Below are positions 41,605 to 50,288 of a DNA stretch of 64,000 nt, in pieces (the stretch's first letter is position 1; each line of letters opens with the position of its first letter). Source of the DNA: Bin87 sp965204685 (GTDB taxonomy: Bacteria > Chloroflexota > Dehalococcoidia > Lucifugimonadales > UBA3495); the NCBI GenBank assembly GCA_965204685.1, contig OZ242004.1:2170001-2234000 (forward strand). Reading direction: 5' to 3'. Both the position numbers and the translations under genes were made by a program. The notes below the pieces were generated by a model. That model was not told the origin of the DNA. It did no database searches and saw only the letters and a list, made by a program, of their open reading frames with translations.

Positions 41605-41633
41605 TTGACATGATAAACGGCGTTCGTTACATT
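41605..41633 (+). promoter_or_regulatory. Predicted promoter of the hopanoid operon
   Basis: A perfect TTGACA (41605-41610), a 17-base spacer and TACATT (41628-41633), 87 bases before the first ATG. No other comparable promoter was found inside the operon down to 55850. Confidence 0.65.
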
Positions 41634-41719
41634 CTGTCAACGTTGAAACGAACGGGCCCTACCCGGAAACCACGCGCCGCGCCTACCTCGCCATCCTCAC
41701 CGCACGGCAGGCTTCGTCA

Positions 41720-42829
41720 ATGGGTACAACACCAACAGCCTCCACGGAGGCTAGCCGGTTGGGTCGGCAGGGCAACGACCGGGCGCGAAGGGAAGCGCCA
41801 GCCCTGCCTGCCATGTTTGACCGTTACCGAGAATACTTGGAAAACGCGCTGGCAGCCGCAGTACCGCCTCTGCAAGATCACGCGGTCAACACGTTGCTGC
41901 GGTATCATTTAGGTTGGTCGGACCGCACGGGCGCCCCGGCAGCCACTCCCGCATCGCAAGGGAAAGCGCTCCGGCCCACCCTGTGCATGTTCGCGTGCGA
42001 CGCCCTCCAGGGAGACCCCGGCCATGCTGCCCCGGCCGCCGCCGCGCTGGAGCTGATCCACAATTTTTCGCTGGTTCACGACGACATCCAGGACCAGGGC
42101 TTGGAACGAAGGCACCAGCCCACCGTGTGGGCAGTTTGGGGCACTGAAAAGGCGCTGGTGGCCGGCGACGCCATGCAGTCCCTGGGCGACCTGAGCGCCC
42201 TGAGTACGGGCTGCAAAGTCCCCCCCGCCAACACTATCCGCGTCTCCCAACTCCTCACGCAAAGCTACCTGGAGATGATCGAAGGCCAGTGCCGCGACCT
42301 GGAGTTCGAGCGGCGCGAAATCATCGCATCGGACGAATACCTGGACATGATCGCCCTGAAAACCGGAGCGCTCATCCGCAGCAGCATGGTCATCGGGGCA
42401 ACCATCGCCATGGATGACCGCGAGACCCTGGAAGGCGTGGCCCGGTTCGGCCGGGCCATCGGCCGGTTGTTCCAGATCAGGGACGACTATCTGGGCATTT
42501 GGGGCGACGAAGCCATTACCGGAAAGTCCACGGACAGCGACATCGTCCAGCGCAAAAAAAGCTACCCCATCGTGTACGCCTTCCAGCACGCTGAAGGGAG
42601 CAATCGCGACGAGTTGTTGCGCCTCTACTCCCAGGAGGATCTCGACGAGGAAGACGTGAATCGCGTCCTCGACATACTGGACGACCTGGGCGCCGACCGC
42701 CAAACCGACGAACTCACCGACGCCACCGCTGAAGAAGGCCGCACTGCTTTGGCAATGTTGGAGCTGCCCCCCTGGGCCACAGAGGACGCAAAAAACCTGA
42801 TCGACTTCATGGCTTACCGCCTATTCTGA
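41720..42829 (+). CDS. Polyprenyl (farnesyl/geranylgeranyl) diphosphate synthase
   Basis: A 369-residue trans-isoprenyl diphosphate synthase that condenses IPP with allylic diphosphates. The first Asp-rich motif DDIQD is at 121-125. The second reads FQIRDDYLGIWGD, with the final Asp of DDxxD shifted. LRPTLCMFACDAL gives the conserved Arg. The residues before the first motif (NFSLVH) are of the short-chain type, consistent with FPP feeding squalene synthesis in this operon. The first ATG at 41720 has a weak ribosome site; ATG 41813 is an alternative. Confidence 0.9.
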   Translation: MGTTPTASTEASRLGRQGNDRARREAPALPAMFDRYREYLENALAAAVPPLQDHAVNTLLRYHLGWSDRTGAPAATPASQGKALRPTLCMFACDALQGDPGHAAPAAAALELIHNFSLVHDDIQDQGLERRHQPTVWAVWGTEKALVAGDAMQSLGDLSALSTGCKVPPANTIRVSQLLTQSYLEMIEGQCRDLEFERREIIASDEYLDMIALKTGALIRSSMVIGATIAMDDRETLEGVARFGRAIGRLFQIRDDYLGIWGDEAITGKSTDSDIVQRKKSYPIVYAFQHAEGSNRDELLRLYSQEDLDEEDVNRVLDILDDLGADRQTDELTDATAEEGRTALAMLELPPWATEDAKNLIDFMAYRLF

Positions 42830-42862
42830 ACACCTTGGCAATGAAATACGGGGATACTGAGC

Positions 42863-43939
42863 ATGGTACGGACAAATAAAGATCCAGTCACCGTTGTCAA
42901 ACCGGCCAAGCGCCCGCTGGAACTGGGCCTTCGCACGGGCTGGTACATCCTCAAGAACCGGCTGCGTGGCCGCAGGCGTTTCCCGCTGGTCACCATGCTG
43001 GAGCCGCTGGAGATGTGCAACCTGGCCTGCATCGGGTGCGGCCGCATCCGCGAATACCGTGGCGTCCTGGACCAGATGATGCCCGTGGAAGAGGCTTTGG
43101 CCGCCGTGCACGAGTCCGGCGCGCCTATCGTCTCCATCGCCGGCGGCGAGCCGACAATCCACCCCAAAATCGACGAGATCATCAACACCCTGGTCGACCA
43201 AAAGTACTTCGTCTACTGCTGCACTAACGCGCTGCTGCTGCCCCGTATGCTGGACAAGATTCCGCCGTCCAAGTATTTCTGCTGGGTCATCCACATGGAC
43301 GGCATGGAAGCAAAACACGACGAATCGGTTGCGCGGGCCGGCGTGTTCCAGCGGGCGGTGGACGGCATACAGATGGCAGTGGAGCGAGGCTATCGCGTCT
43401 GCACCAACACCACCGTCTTCCGCAACAGCGACGTCGAAGATTTGCGGGAGATGTTCCGCTACGTCGGCGACCTGGGTGTCGAAGGGTCGATGATATCGCC
43501 CGGCTACGACTTTGAAGACGCTCCCGACCAGGACCTGTTCCTCACGCGCCAGGAATCCAGGAACGTGTTCCGCGACCTGTTGGACCCAACCCGTATGGAA
43601 GGAATGCGGTTCTACAACAATCCGCTGTACCTGAACTTCCTCCGGGGAGAGCGCGAATACCAGTGCACGGCATGGTCCAATCCCACTTACACGGTGATGG
43701 GCTGGCGCAAACCCTGTTACCCGCTGGCCGACGAACACGCCACTGACATTGAAGAACTCTACGAGCCCCACTTGTGGGAAGAAAAATACGGCGTGGGCCG
43801 GGATCCCCGCTGCAACAACTGCATGATGCATTGCGGTTTCGAATCCGCAACGATATTCAACGCGATTGGCAAACCCCGGGAATGGGTGACCTTCATCAAA
43901 TCCGGCGCAGCGCACAAAGGAGGCATCAGCGTCGGCTAG
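42863..43939 (+). CDS. hpnH: Adenosyl-hopene transferase HpnH (radical SAM)
   Basis: A 358-residue radical SAM enzyme that adds the 5'-deoxyadenosyl group to diploptene, the first step to extended (C35) hopanoids. The cluster motif is CNLACIGC (Cys52, Cys56, Cys59). IVSIAGGEPTIHP is the SAM-binding GGE strand. The C-terminal SPASM-like part has CNNCMMHCGFES. Length and end are typical for HpnH. It follows the prenyl synthase by 33 bases. Confidence 0.94.
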   Translation: MVRTNKDPVTVVKPAKRPLELGLRTGWYILKNRLRGRRRFPLVTMLEPLEMCNLACIGCGRIREYRGVLDQMMPVEEALAAVHESGAPIVSIAGGEPTIHPKIDEIINTLVDQKYFVYCCTNALLLPRMLDKIPPSKYFCWVIHMDGMEAKHDESVARAGVFQRAVDGIQMAVERGYRVCTNTTVFRNSDVEDLREMFRYVGDLGVEGSMISPGYDFEDAPDQDLFLTRQESRNVFRDLLDPTRMEGMRFYNNPLYLNFLRGEREYQCTAWSNPTYTVMGWRKPCYPLADEHATDIEELYEPHLWEEKYGVGRDPRCNNCMMHCGFESATIFNAIGKPREWVTFIKSGAAHKGGISVG

Positions 43940-44044
43940 AGGCGCCCTGGCATTGCGTCCGTTCGACACATCAGGCGGCGGACACCTCGAACGATACCAC
44001 CAACGTTGACCGGCCGGTTCAGGCTGGTCGCCTTTGTTACTTCT

Positions 44045-44749
44045 ATGCTTGCCATAGTTGCACCCATGGCCACGGAACTCGCCGGCGTGCGCCGGGCAAT
44101 CGGCCACCCGCACGGAAGCGGCGTGATGTTGCGCGTTATCGGCGTGGGCCGGCGGCGCGCCGCAGCGGGCATCGCAGCCGTGGCCGCCGAATCGCCGGCG
44201 GCGATATTGGCAGTCGGATTCTGCGGCGCAGCGGACCCGCGCTTGCGTACCGGCGACCTGCACGTCGCCGAGGCATTTCACTCTATGGACCGCTCGGAAC
44301 CCATCGCAGCCGATCCCATGCTGGCCGGTCGGATGAGGTCTTGGGCCGACCGGAGCGCAACCCGCCTTGTGGGCGGTCCGTCGGCATCAATAGCGGCCAT
44401 CGCCGACACGAATGCGAAGGCCGTTCTGCACGCGGAGACCGGAGCGGTGTCGGTCAACATGGAAGACTATTGGGCCGCCAGCGCCGCCGCCGCCCACGGA
44501 ATACCGTTCGCTTCGGTTCGGGCGGTTCTGGATACCGCTGAGGATGAGTTGCCGGCCTATCTCGGCGAAATGAGCGACGGGATCATTAATGTTTTGCGCG
44601 GATTCGCGAGGCATCCGGGCAGCTTTCCCAGTCTGGTACGCTTGGCCCGCAAGGCGCAGGTCGCTCGGGCCCGGTTGGCCGACTGCGTGTCCGGCGCTTT
44701 GAACGGTCTGACCGTTCCATCAACCGGCGCGGCTGGGTTGGCGCCATGA
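44045..44749 (+). CDS. hpnG: Adenosylhopane nucleosidase-like protein (HpnG family)
   Basis: A 234-residue nucleoside-phosphorylase-fold protein expected to remove adenine from adenosylhopane, giving ribosylhopane. MLAIVAPMATELAGVRRAIG is the typical HpnG start. SPAAILAVGFCGAADPRLRTGDL and VSVNMEDYWAASAAAAHGIPF (with the substrate-binding M-E-x) follow. I chose ATG 44045 over a TTG at 44006 because family members begin with this segment. Its TGA overlaps the hpnA start as ATGA. The order hpnH, hpnG agrees with the reaction order. Confidence 0.88.
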   Translation: MLAIVAPMATELAGVRRAIGHPHGSGVMLRVIGVGRRRAAAGIAAVAAESPAAILAVGFCGAADPRLRTGDLHVAEAFHSMDRSEPIAADPMLAGRMRSWADRSATRLVGGPSASIAAIADTNAKAVLHAETGAVSVNMEDYWAASAAAAHGIPFASVRAVLDTAEDELPAYLGEMSDGIINVLRGFARHPGSFPSLVRLARKAQVARARLADCVSGALNGLTVPSTGAAGLAP

Positions 44750-45747
44750 CCACGCTGGTAACGGGCGCCACCGGCTTTATCGGCGGCAACCTGGCCCGCG
44801 CGCTCTGGGCCCGCGGCGAAGACGTTCGTGCCCTGGTGAGGCCCTCCGCCAACGACTTGGCCATTCGAGAAACCGGAGTGACGCAAGTAACCGGCGATCT
44901 GTTGGACAGCGAATCGGTGCGACGGGCCGCCGCCGGCTGCGAGACCGTCTATCACTGCGCGGCAACTTACTCCTTCTGGTCACCTCGCCCACGCGAAGTG
45001 TACCGCTCCAACGTGACCGGGACAGTAAATCTGCTTGACGCCGCGCGGCGGGCCGGAGTGCGCCGAGTGGTTTTCACCAGTTCGGTCTCCACCATTGGCA
45101 TACCTGAAAACGGCTCCAGGGACCCGCAGCGCCTGGGCACTGAAGAGATGCCGCCCCGACCGGCCCTGCTCATCGGCCATTACAAGCAGTCCAAGTATGC
45201 CACCGAGCAGATTGCTTTGGCGGCCAATGACGACGAGATGGAGGTGGTGGTAGTCAACCCCTGCGCTCCGGTAGGCGAATGGGACGTGAAACCGACACCG
45301 ACCGGGCAAATCCCCCTGTCCTTCGCCCGCGGCAAGGCCCCCGGCTACATCGCCACGGGCATGAACCTGGTGGATGTAGCGGACGTCGCCGCAGGACACA
45401 TCCTGGCGATGGAACGCGGCATCCCGGGCGAGCGGTACATCCTCGGGTACCGCAATCTCACCCTGAAGGAGATTTTCGACATCCTCTCCAAAATCACCGG
45501 GCGGCGCGCGCCCAATATTCGCATCCCTCATTGGGCCATTCTGGGAATCGCCTACTTCGACGAATTCATCGAAGGCGCCCTCCTGCGCCGTCCGCCGGCG
45601 GTTCCGGTAGAAGCCATCAAAATCACCAGGCACCCGATGTACGTGAGCAGCAGCAAAGCGGTGTCGGAACTCGGTTTGCCCCAGAGCCCGGTTGAAGTGG
45701 CCCTGGAAAAAGCGGTCCGCTGGTTTCGAGATCACGGCTACCTTTAG
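44746..45747 (+). CDS. hpnA: Hopanoid-associated NAD-dependent sugar epimerase HpnA
   Basis: A 333-residue extended SDR protein: VTGATGFIGGNLARAL is the NAD-binding glycine motif, VYHCAATYSFWSPRP is the HpnA-specific segment, and the active-site Tyr-x3-Lys appears as YKQSKYATE. The family is always found with hopanoid genes; its exact substrate is not settled. It begins inside the hpnG stop and is followed by the cyclase after 27 bases. Confidence 0.92.
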   Translation: MTTLVTGATGFIGGNLARALWARGEDVRALVRPSANDLAIRETGVTQVTGDLLDSESVRRAAAGCETVYHCAATYSFWSPRPREVYRSNVTGTVNLLDAARRAGVRRVVFTSSVSTIGIPENGSRDPQRLGTEEMPPRPALLIGHYKQSKYATEQIALAANDDEMEVVVVNPCAPVGEWDVKPTPTGQIPLSFARGKAPGYIATGMNLVDVADVAAGHILAMERGIPGERYILGYRNLTLKEIFDILSKITGRRAPNIRIPHWAILGIAYFDEFIEGALLRRPPAVPVEAIKITRHPMYVSSSKAVSELGLPQSPVEVALEKAVRWFRDHGYL

Positions 45748-45774
45748 CGCTTCAAGATTTGCAGGGTAAGCATC

Positions 45775-47877
45775 ATGGTTATCCAGGAAATCGCTCGCAA
45801 CGAAGTCCGCGCTCGTGCCGACGCGCCGTCGCCCGATGCGCTGGACGATTCCATCGCGCGGCTCCAGGGCTACTTCCGACGGATCCAGGACACCGCCGGC
45901 TTCTGGTGGGGCGAGCTGGAATCGAACAACACCATGGAAGCGGAGTATGTGATGCTGTCCCGGTTCCTGGGCCATCACAACCCGGAGCGCGAGCGGCACA
46001 TCGTCAGTTATCTCCGCAGCAAGCAGCTGGACGACGGGTCGTGGGCGATCTACTACGGCGCTCCCGGCGACCTGTCCACCACTGTGGAATGCTACTTCGC
46101 GCTGAAGCTGTGCGGCGAAGACCCGCAATCGGACTACATGAGTCGCGCCCGGCAGTTCGTTCTGCAACGGGGCGGAGTGCCGCGCACCCGGATGTTCACC
46201 CGCATCTGGCTGGCGCTGTTCGGACAGTGGGAATGGGAAGGCACGCCCAGCCTCCCCATTGAGATGATATTGCTGCCCGATTGGGCGCCGCTGAGCATCT
46301 ACCGCTTTGCCAGTTGGGCCAGGGGATGCATCGTCCCCTTGTCCATCGTGCTGTCGCGCCGTCCGGTTCGGCCCGTTGCGCCGGAACACGCCATCGACGA
46401 ACTGTTTCCCGATGATCGGTCGGGAACCGATTATTCCATACCCTCACCGCCCGGATTCAACTTGCCGCGGCTGGTGCATCTGGCAGAGCGGTTGCTGGGG
46501 AAGATTTACGGTCGCATTCCCTTCAACCCGCTAAGCAAGATCGCGGAACGCAAAGCCATTCGTTGGATCCTGGACCACCAGGAAGACGACGGCAGCTGGG
46601 GCGGGATTCAACCTCCCTGGGTGTACAGCCTGATCGCCCTCAGCGTGTGCGGTTTCGACAACGATCACCCCATCATGTCCCGGGGATTCGCCGGCCTGGA
46701 CGGCTTCTCCATCCAAAAGGGCGGCCACTGGACCATCCAGGGCTGCATTTCGCCGGTGTGGGACACGTGCCTGGTCGTTCAGGGGCTGGCCGAAAGCGGA
46801 CTGCCTACCCATGATCCCATGCTGGAGTCGGCCACCCGGTGGCTGGTCGACAAGCAGATATTGGTCGGCGGTGACTGGCAGGTGCAAGCGCCCCAACTGC
46901 AACCCGGTGGATGGGCTTTCGAATTCCACAACAACTGCTATCCGGACATCGACGACACCGCCGAGGTGGTGCTGGCTCTGCGCTTGGGCCAATTGCCAGG
47001 AGTTGAAGACCGCTTGCGTCAGGATGCGATCTCCCGCGCCGCGGATTGGGTCCAGGGGATGCAGAACAAGGACGGTGGGTGGGCATCCTTCGACAAGGAC
47101 AACAATCACGGTTACGTCACGGCCCTGACCTTCAGCGATTTTGGCGAAGTCCTGGACCCGTCCAGCGCCGACGTCACCGCCCACGTCCTGGAAATGTACG
47201 GCAAGCTCGGATACAAGACCGATCAGGTTTTCCTGCAAGAGGCGTATCGCTATTTGCGCCACGAGCAGGAGGATGATGGTAGTTGGTTCGGGCGCTGGGG
47301 CGTAAACTACGTCTACGGCTTGGGAGCCGTCCTGCCGGCATTGGAGGCGGCGGGCGAAAACATGCGTCAGCCCTATGTCCGCCGAGCGGCGCAGTGGCTG
47401 ATCGACCATCAGAACCCGGATGGCGGTTGGGGTGAATCGTGCGCGTCGTACATAGATTCGACGCAACGGGGTGTCGGGCCGAGTACCGCTTCCCAGACCG
47501 CTTGGGCTATCATTGCGCTGGTAGCCGCCGGATACGGCGACCACCGGGCTACGCGCCGCGGCGTTGCCTACTTGCTGGAAACACAACTTGCGGAGGGCAA
47601 CTGGGACGAGCCCTACTTCACTGGCACCGGGTTTCCCGGATACCTGAAGGGCGAACGAGTTGACCGGATACCACAGGCCGGCGAACGTGGATTCCAGGGC
47701 GCTGAGCTATCGGCGGGATTCATGATCAACTATCACCTTTACCGAAACACCTGGCCGCTGATAGCTTTGGCTCGCTACCGGGCGTGCCGGGCTCAAGAAG
47801 ACCCACGCTACAAACCCCGGGGCAATGGTTATCGGCCAATGGAGCCGCCGACTCGCACCTCGACTCATCCCACCTGA
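45775..47877 (+). CDS. shc: Squalene-hopene cyclase
   Basis: A 700-residue class II triterpene cyclase that turns squalene into hopene/hopanol at the membrane face. The proton-donating motif DIDDTA is at 391-396. Many QW repeats are visible (for example QEDDGSWFGRWGVNYVYGLG, QNPDGGWGES). DTCLVVQGL and the C-terminal YHLYRNTWPLIALARY are typical. The length is at the long end of the normal range (about 630-720). Central gene of the operon; ATG 45775 follows CAGGGTAAGCATC. Confidence 0.96.
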   Translation: MVIQEIARNEVRARADAPSPDALDDSIARLQGYFRRIQDTAGFWWGELESNNTMEAEYVMLSRFLGHHNPERERHIVSYLRSKQLDDGSWAIYYGAPGDLSTTVECYFALKLCGEDPQSDYMSRARQFVLQRGGVPRTRMFTRIWLALFGQWEWEGTPSLPIEMILLPDWAPLSIYRFASWARGCIVPLSIVLSRRPVRPVAPEHAIDELFPDDRSGTDYSIPSPPGFNLPRLVHLAERLLGKIYGRIPFNPLSKIAERKAIRWILDHQEDDGSWGGIQPPWVYSLIALSVCGFDNDHPIMSRGFAGLDGFSIQKGGHWTIQGCISPVWDTCLVVQGLAESGLPTHDPMLESATRWLVDKQILVGGDWQVQAPQLQPGGWAFEFHNNCYPDIDDTAEVVLALRLGQLPGVEDRLRQDAISRAADWVQGMQNKDGGWASFDKDNNHGYVTALTFSDFGEVLDPSSADVTAHVLEMYGKLGYKTDQVFLQEAYRYLRHEQEDDGSWFGRWGVNYVYGLGAVLPALEAAGENMRQPYVRRAAQWLIDHQNPDGGWGESCASYIDSTQRGVGPSTASQTAWAIIALVAAGYGDHRATRRGVAYLLETQLAEGNWDEPYFTGTGFPGYLKGERVDRIPQAGERGFQGAELSAGFMINYHLYRNTWPLIALARYRACRAQEDPRYKPRGNGYRPMEPPTRTSTHPT

Positions 47878-47915
47878 GTGTTCCGTTCATCCCACTCCCC
47901 CACAGAGTGCAGCTT

Positions 47916-48359
47916 ATGAAAACCGAACATTTTTCCCTGAAAGTCGACACCACCGGCGCGCCCGAATTCATCGACATCACCGACTGGGTGAAGGGCTGCG
48001 TCGGGAAGTCCTGCGTCAGCAACGGGTTCGTTGTGGTGTACTCCCGTCACACCACTGCTGCCGTGATCATCAACGAGAACGAACCGTTGTTGATTGAAGA
48101 CATGACGCGGTTCCTGGAGAAGATGTGCCCCCGTTTCGGGGAATACCGGCACAACGATTTCTCGGTCCGCACGGTCAACATGACCGAGGAGGAATCTCCC
48201 AACGGTCACGCGCACCTGCAGCATTTGATGCTGGGGTCCAGCGAGACCATTCCGCTCATCGACGGGAAGATGCCCTTCGGCCAGTGGCAGAGCATTTTCT
48301 TCATTGAATTGGACCACCCGCGGCCACGCGAGGTAATGGTCCAGATCGTGGGCGAGTAG
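47916..48359 (+). CDS. yjbQ: YjbQ-family protein
   Basis: A 147-residue member of the YjbQ/UPF0047 family: VVVYSRHTTAAVIINENEP, then FGEYRHNDFSVRTVN, then NGHAHLQHLMLGSSETIPL and GQWQSIFFIELDHPR, with three conserved His likely binding metal. Some members have thiamin-phosphate synthase side activity in vitro; the true role is unsettled. It sits 38 bases after the cyclase and 23 before hpnC, in the same direction. A role in hopanoid synthesis is not known. Confidence 0.92.
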   Translation: MKTEHFSLKVDTTGAPEFIDITDWVKGCVGKSCVSNGFVVVYSRHTTAAVIINENEPLLIEDMTRFLEKMCPRFGEYRHNDFSVRTVNMTEEESPNGHAHLQHLMLGSSETIPLIDGKMPFGQWQSIFFIELDHPRPREVMVQIVGE

Positions 48360-48382
48360 GCGTGCTCTGGACATCGAGCAAC

Positions 48383-49381
48383 ATGTCTGCCGCAGTTGAA
48401 CAGCGCAACCCCTCTAATGAGGATGCCGGTGCCGGCGCATCCCCGGAGCCGGTGACGTTGGCCGAGGCGTACCGGTACTGCGAAACGCTGGCCCGCAGCC
48501 ACTACGAGAATTTCAACGTCGGTGGCTGGATCACGCCCAGGCAAAAACTGCCGCACGTCTATGCAATCTACGCCTGGTGCCGGATGGTGGACGATCTGGG
48601 CGACGAATCCCTGCCGTCGGAACCGCTGGCAACCGCCGTTGCTAACGGCAAACTCGACCACACCGTCGCCGCCCACCGCCGCGGCCAACTGGCGTGGTGG
48701 GAAGACGAGCTGGAGGCAATCTATTCCGGGCAACCCACGCATCCCATATCCATCGCGGTCCAGCACACCGTCGCCTCGTTCGATATCCCCAGGGAGCCCT
48801 TCCAACTCCTGATACGCGCCAATTTGATGGATCAGAGATCCGGGCGTTTCGAGACACTCGACGACGTGGTGGAATACTGCCGCCATTCCGCAAACCCGGT
48901 CGGACACCTGTACCTGTATTTGTTTGGGTACCCCGACCGCCGGCGGCAACTCCTCGCCGACCACACCTGCACCGCCCTGCAGCTCACCAATTTCTGGCAG
49001 GACGTCAGCCGCGACTATCGGGACCGCGGCCGGATCTACTTACCCCAAACCGACATGAAGCGGTTCGGTGTCACCGAGAGCGACATCGCGAACGGCACAG
49101 TGACCGATGCGTTTCGCTCGTTGTTGCGATACGAATGCGACATCGCGATGCGAATGTTCCAACAGGGCGCGCCGCTGGTAGCGTCACTGGACCGTCGCGC
49201 CCAACTGCCGGTGGCCCTCTTCACCCGGGGCGGCGTGGCCGTCCTCCACGCCATTCGCCGGCAGGGATACGACGTCCTGAGCCGCCGGCCCGCATTGTCG
49301 AAACGGCAGAAAACCTGGCTGCTGGCGTCCGCCTGGCTGGGCAACAAGCTGGGCGCCGGGTACGGATTGCCCAAGCCCTGA
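48383..49381 (+). CDS. hpnC: Squalene synthase HpnC (hydroxysqualene synthase partner)
   Basis: A 332-residue trans-isoprenyl synthase. In the three-enzyme bacterial route HpnD makes presqualene diphosphate, HpnC converts it to hydroxysqualene and HpnE reduces it to squalene. The first Asp-rich motif is WCRMVDDLGDES and the second QDVSRDYRDRGRIYLPQ, as expected. HYENFNVGGW near the start is typical for HpnC. An earlier GTG at 48362 is possible; I preferred the ATG. The C-terminus ends 11 bases before hpnD. Confidence 0.91.
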   Translation: MSAAVEQRNPSNEDAGAGASPEPVTLAEAYRYCETLARSHYENFNVGGWITPRQKLPHVYAIYAWCRMVDDLGDESLPSEPLATAVANGKLDHTVAAHRRGQLAWWEDELEAIYSGQPTHPISIAVQHTVASFDIPREPFQLLIRANLMDQRSGRFETLDDVVEYCRHSANPVGHLYLYLFGYPDRRRQLLADHTCTALQLTNFWQDVSRDYRDRGRIYLPQTDMKRFGVTESDIANGTVTDAFRSLLRYECDIAMRMFQQGAPLVASLDRRAQLPVALFTRGGVAVLHAIRRQGYDVLSRRPALSKRQKTWLLASAWLGNKLGAGYGLPKP

Positions 49382-49391
49382 GGCAAGCGCC

Positions 49392-50288
49392 ATGACGACC
49401 CCATTGCCGACAGCATCCTCACCGTCGCCCGAGGCCTTGGCGGCCGCCTATGAGGAATGCCGCCGGGTAACCAGGCGCGAAGCTCGCAACTTTTATTTCG
49501 CCTTCCTGACGCTGCCGGCCCGGCAGCGGCGGGCCATCTACGTCGCTTACACCTTCTGCCGGTATTGCGATGACTCGGTCGACGCCGAAGGAACCCACGC
49601 TGAGAAGCTGCAGCGCATCGAGCATCTGCGCCTTAAATTGACCCAGGCCTACGCTGGGAACGCCGACCAACCGCTGTTCATCGGCCTGGCCGACGTGGCG
49701 GCGACCTACACCATCCCTGAGCAATACTTCCAGGAGGTCCTCAACGGCGTGGAATCCGACCTGGTAAAGACCAGGTACGCCAATTTCGAGGAATTGCACG
49801 CCTACTGTTACCAGGTAGCCTCGGTGGTCGGGCTGATTTGCATCCACATTTTCGGATATCGCGGCGGCGAAGAGGCCCGCCGTCGCGCCATCGACCTGGG
49901 GCTGGCCATGCAGCTGACCAACATCTGCCGGGACGTGCTCGAGGACTGGGAGTTCGGTCGGGTCTATTTGCCTCAGGACGAGCTGGACCGGTTCGGAGTA
50001 ACCGAAACGGACTTGGAGAACCGAGCGGTGACCGACGGTTTCGCCAACCTGATGCAGTTCCAGATCGACCGGGCCCGGGAGTATTTCGCCAGCGGCCGGC
50101 GGTTGCTCCCGTACCTCTCGCCAAGATCCCGCGCCTGCCCGGCCGCCCTGGGCCTCATCTACGGCGGAGTGCTCAACAAGATCGAAGCCGCCGGATACGA
50201 CGTGTTTCGGGAGCGCATCAGCTTGAGTAAAGGCGCCAAGCTGGGGCTGATGGCCAGGGCATGGCTCACGGGCCCCTTGATGAAGTGA
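49392..50288 (+). CDS. hpnD: Presqualene diphosphate synthase HpnD
   Basis: A 298-residue head-to-head condensing enzyme joining two farnesyl diphosphates. The Asp-rich motifs are FCRYCDDSVDAEG and NICRDVLEDWEFGRVYLPQDEL. RREARNFYFAFLTLP at the N-terminus is typical. Similar to the preceding gene, presumably an old duplication. The 3' end overlaps hpnE by 28 bases. Confidence 0.92.
   Translation: MTTPLPTASSPSPEALAAAYEECRRVTRREARNFYFAFLTLPARQRRAIYVAYTFCRYCDDSVDAEGTHAEKLQRIEHLRLKLTQAYAGNADQPLFIGLADVAATYTIPEQYFQEVLNGVESDLVKTRYANFEELHAYCYQVASVVGLICIHIFGYRGGEEARRRAIDLGLAMQLTNICRDVLEDWEFGRVYLPQDELDRFGVTETDLENRAVTDGFANLMQFQIDRAREYFASGRRLLPYLSPRSRACPAALGLIYGGVLNKIEAAGYDVFRERISLSKGAKLGLMARAWLTGPLMK

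Larger units (their letters stand above)
41337..41719. other. Intergenic region between thrC unit and hopanoid operon
   Basis: This 383-base stretch holds the terminator (41368-41400), a composite dispersed repeat (about 41468-41578) and the hopanoid-operon promoter (41605-41633). No gene was seen. Confidence 0.65.

Noticed and set aside
42863..43939. Assigning the radical SAM gene to a general SPASM maturase.
   Set aside because: Its place between prenyl synthase and HpnG/HpnA and the family-typical start and end point to HpnH.
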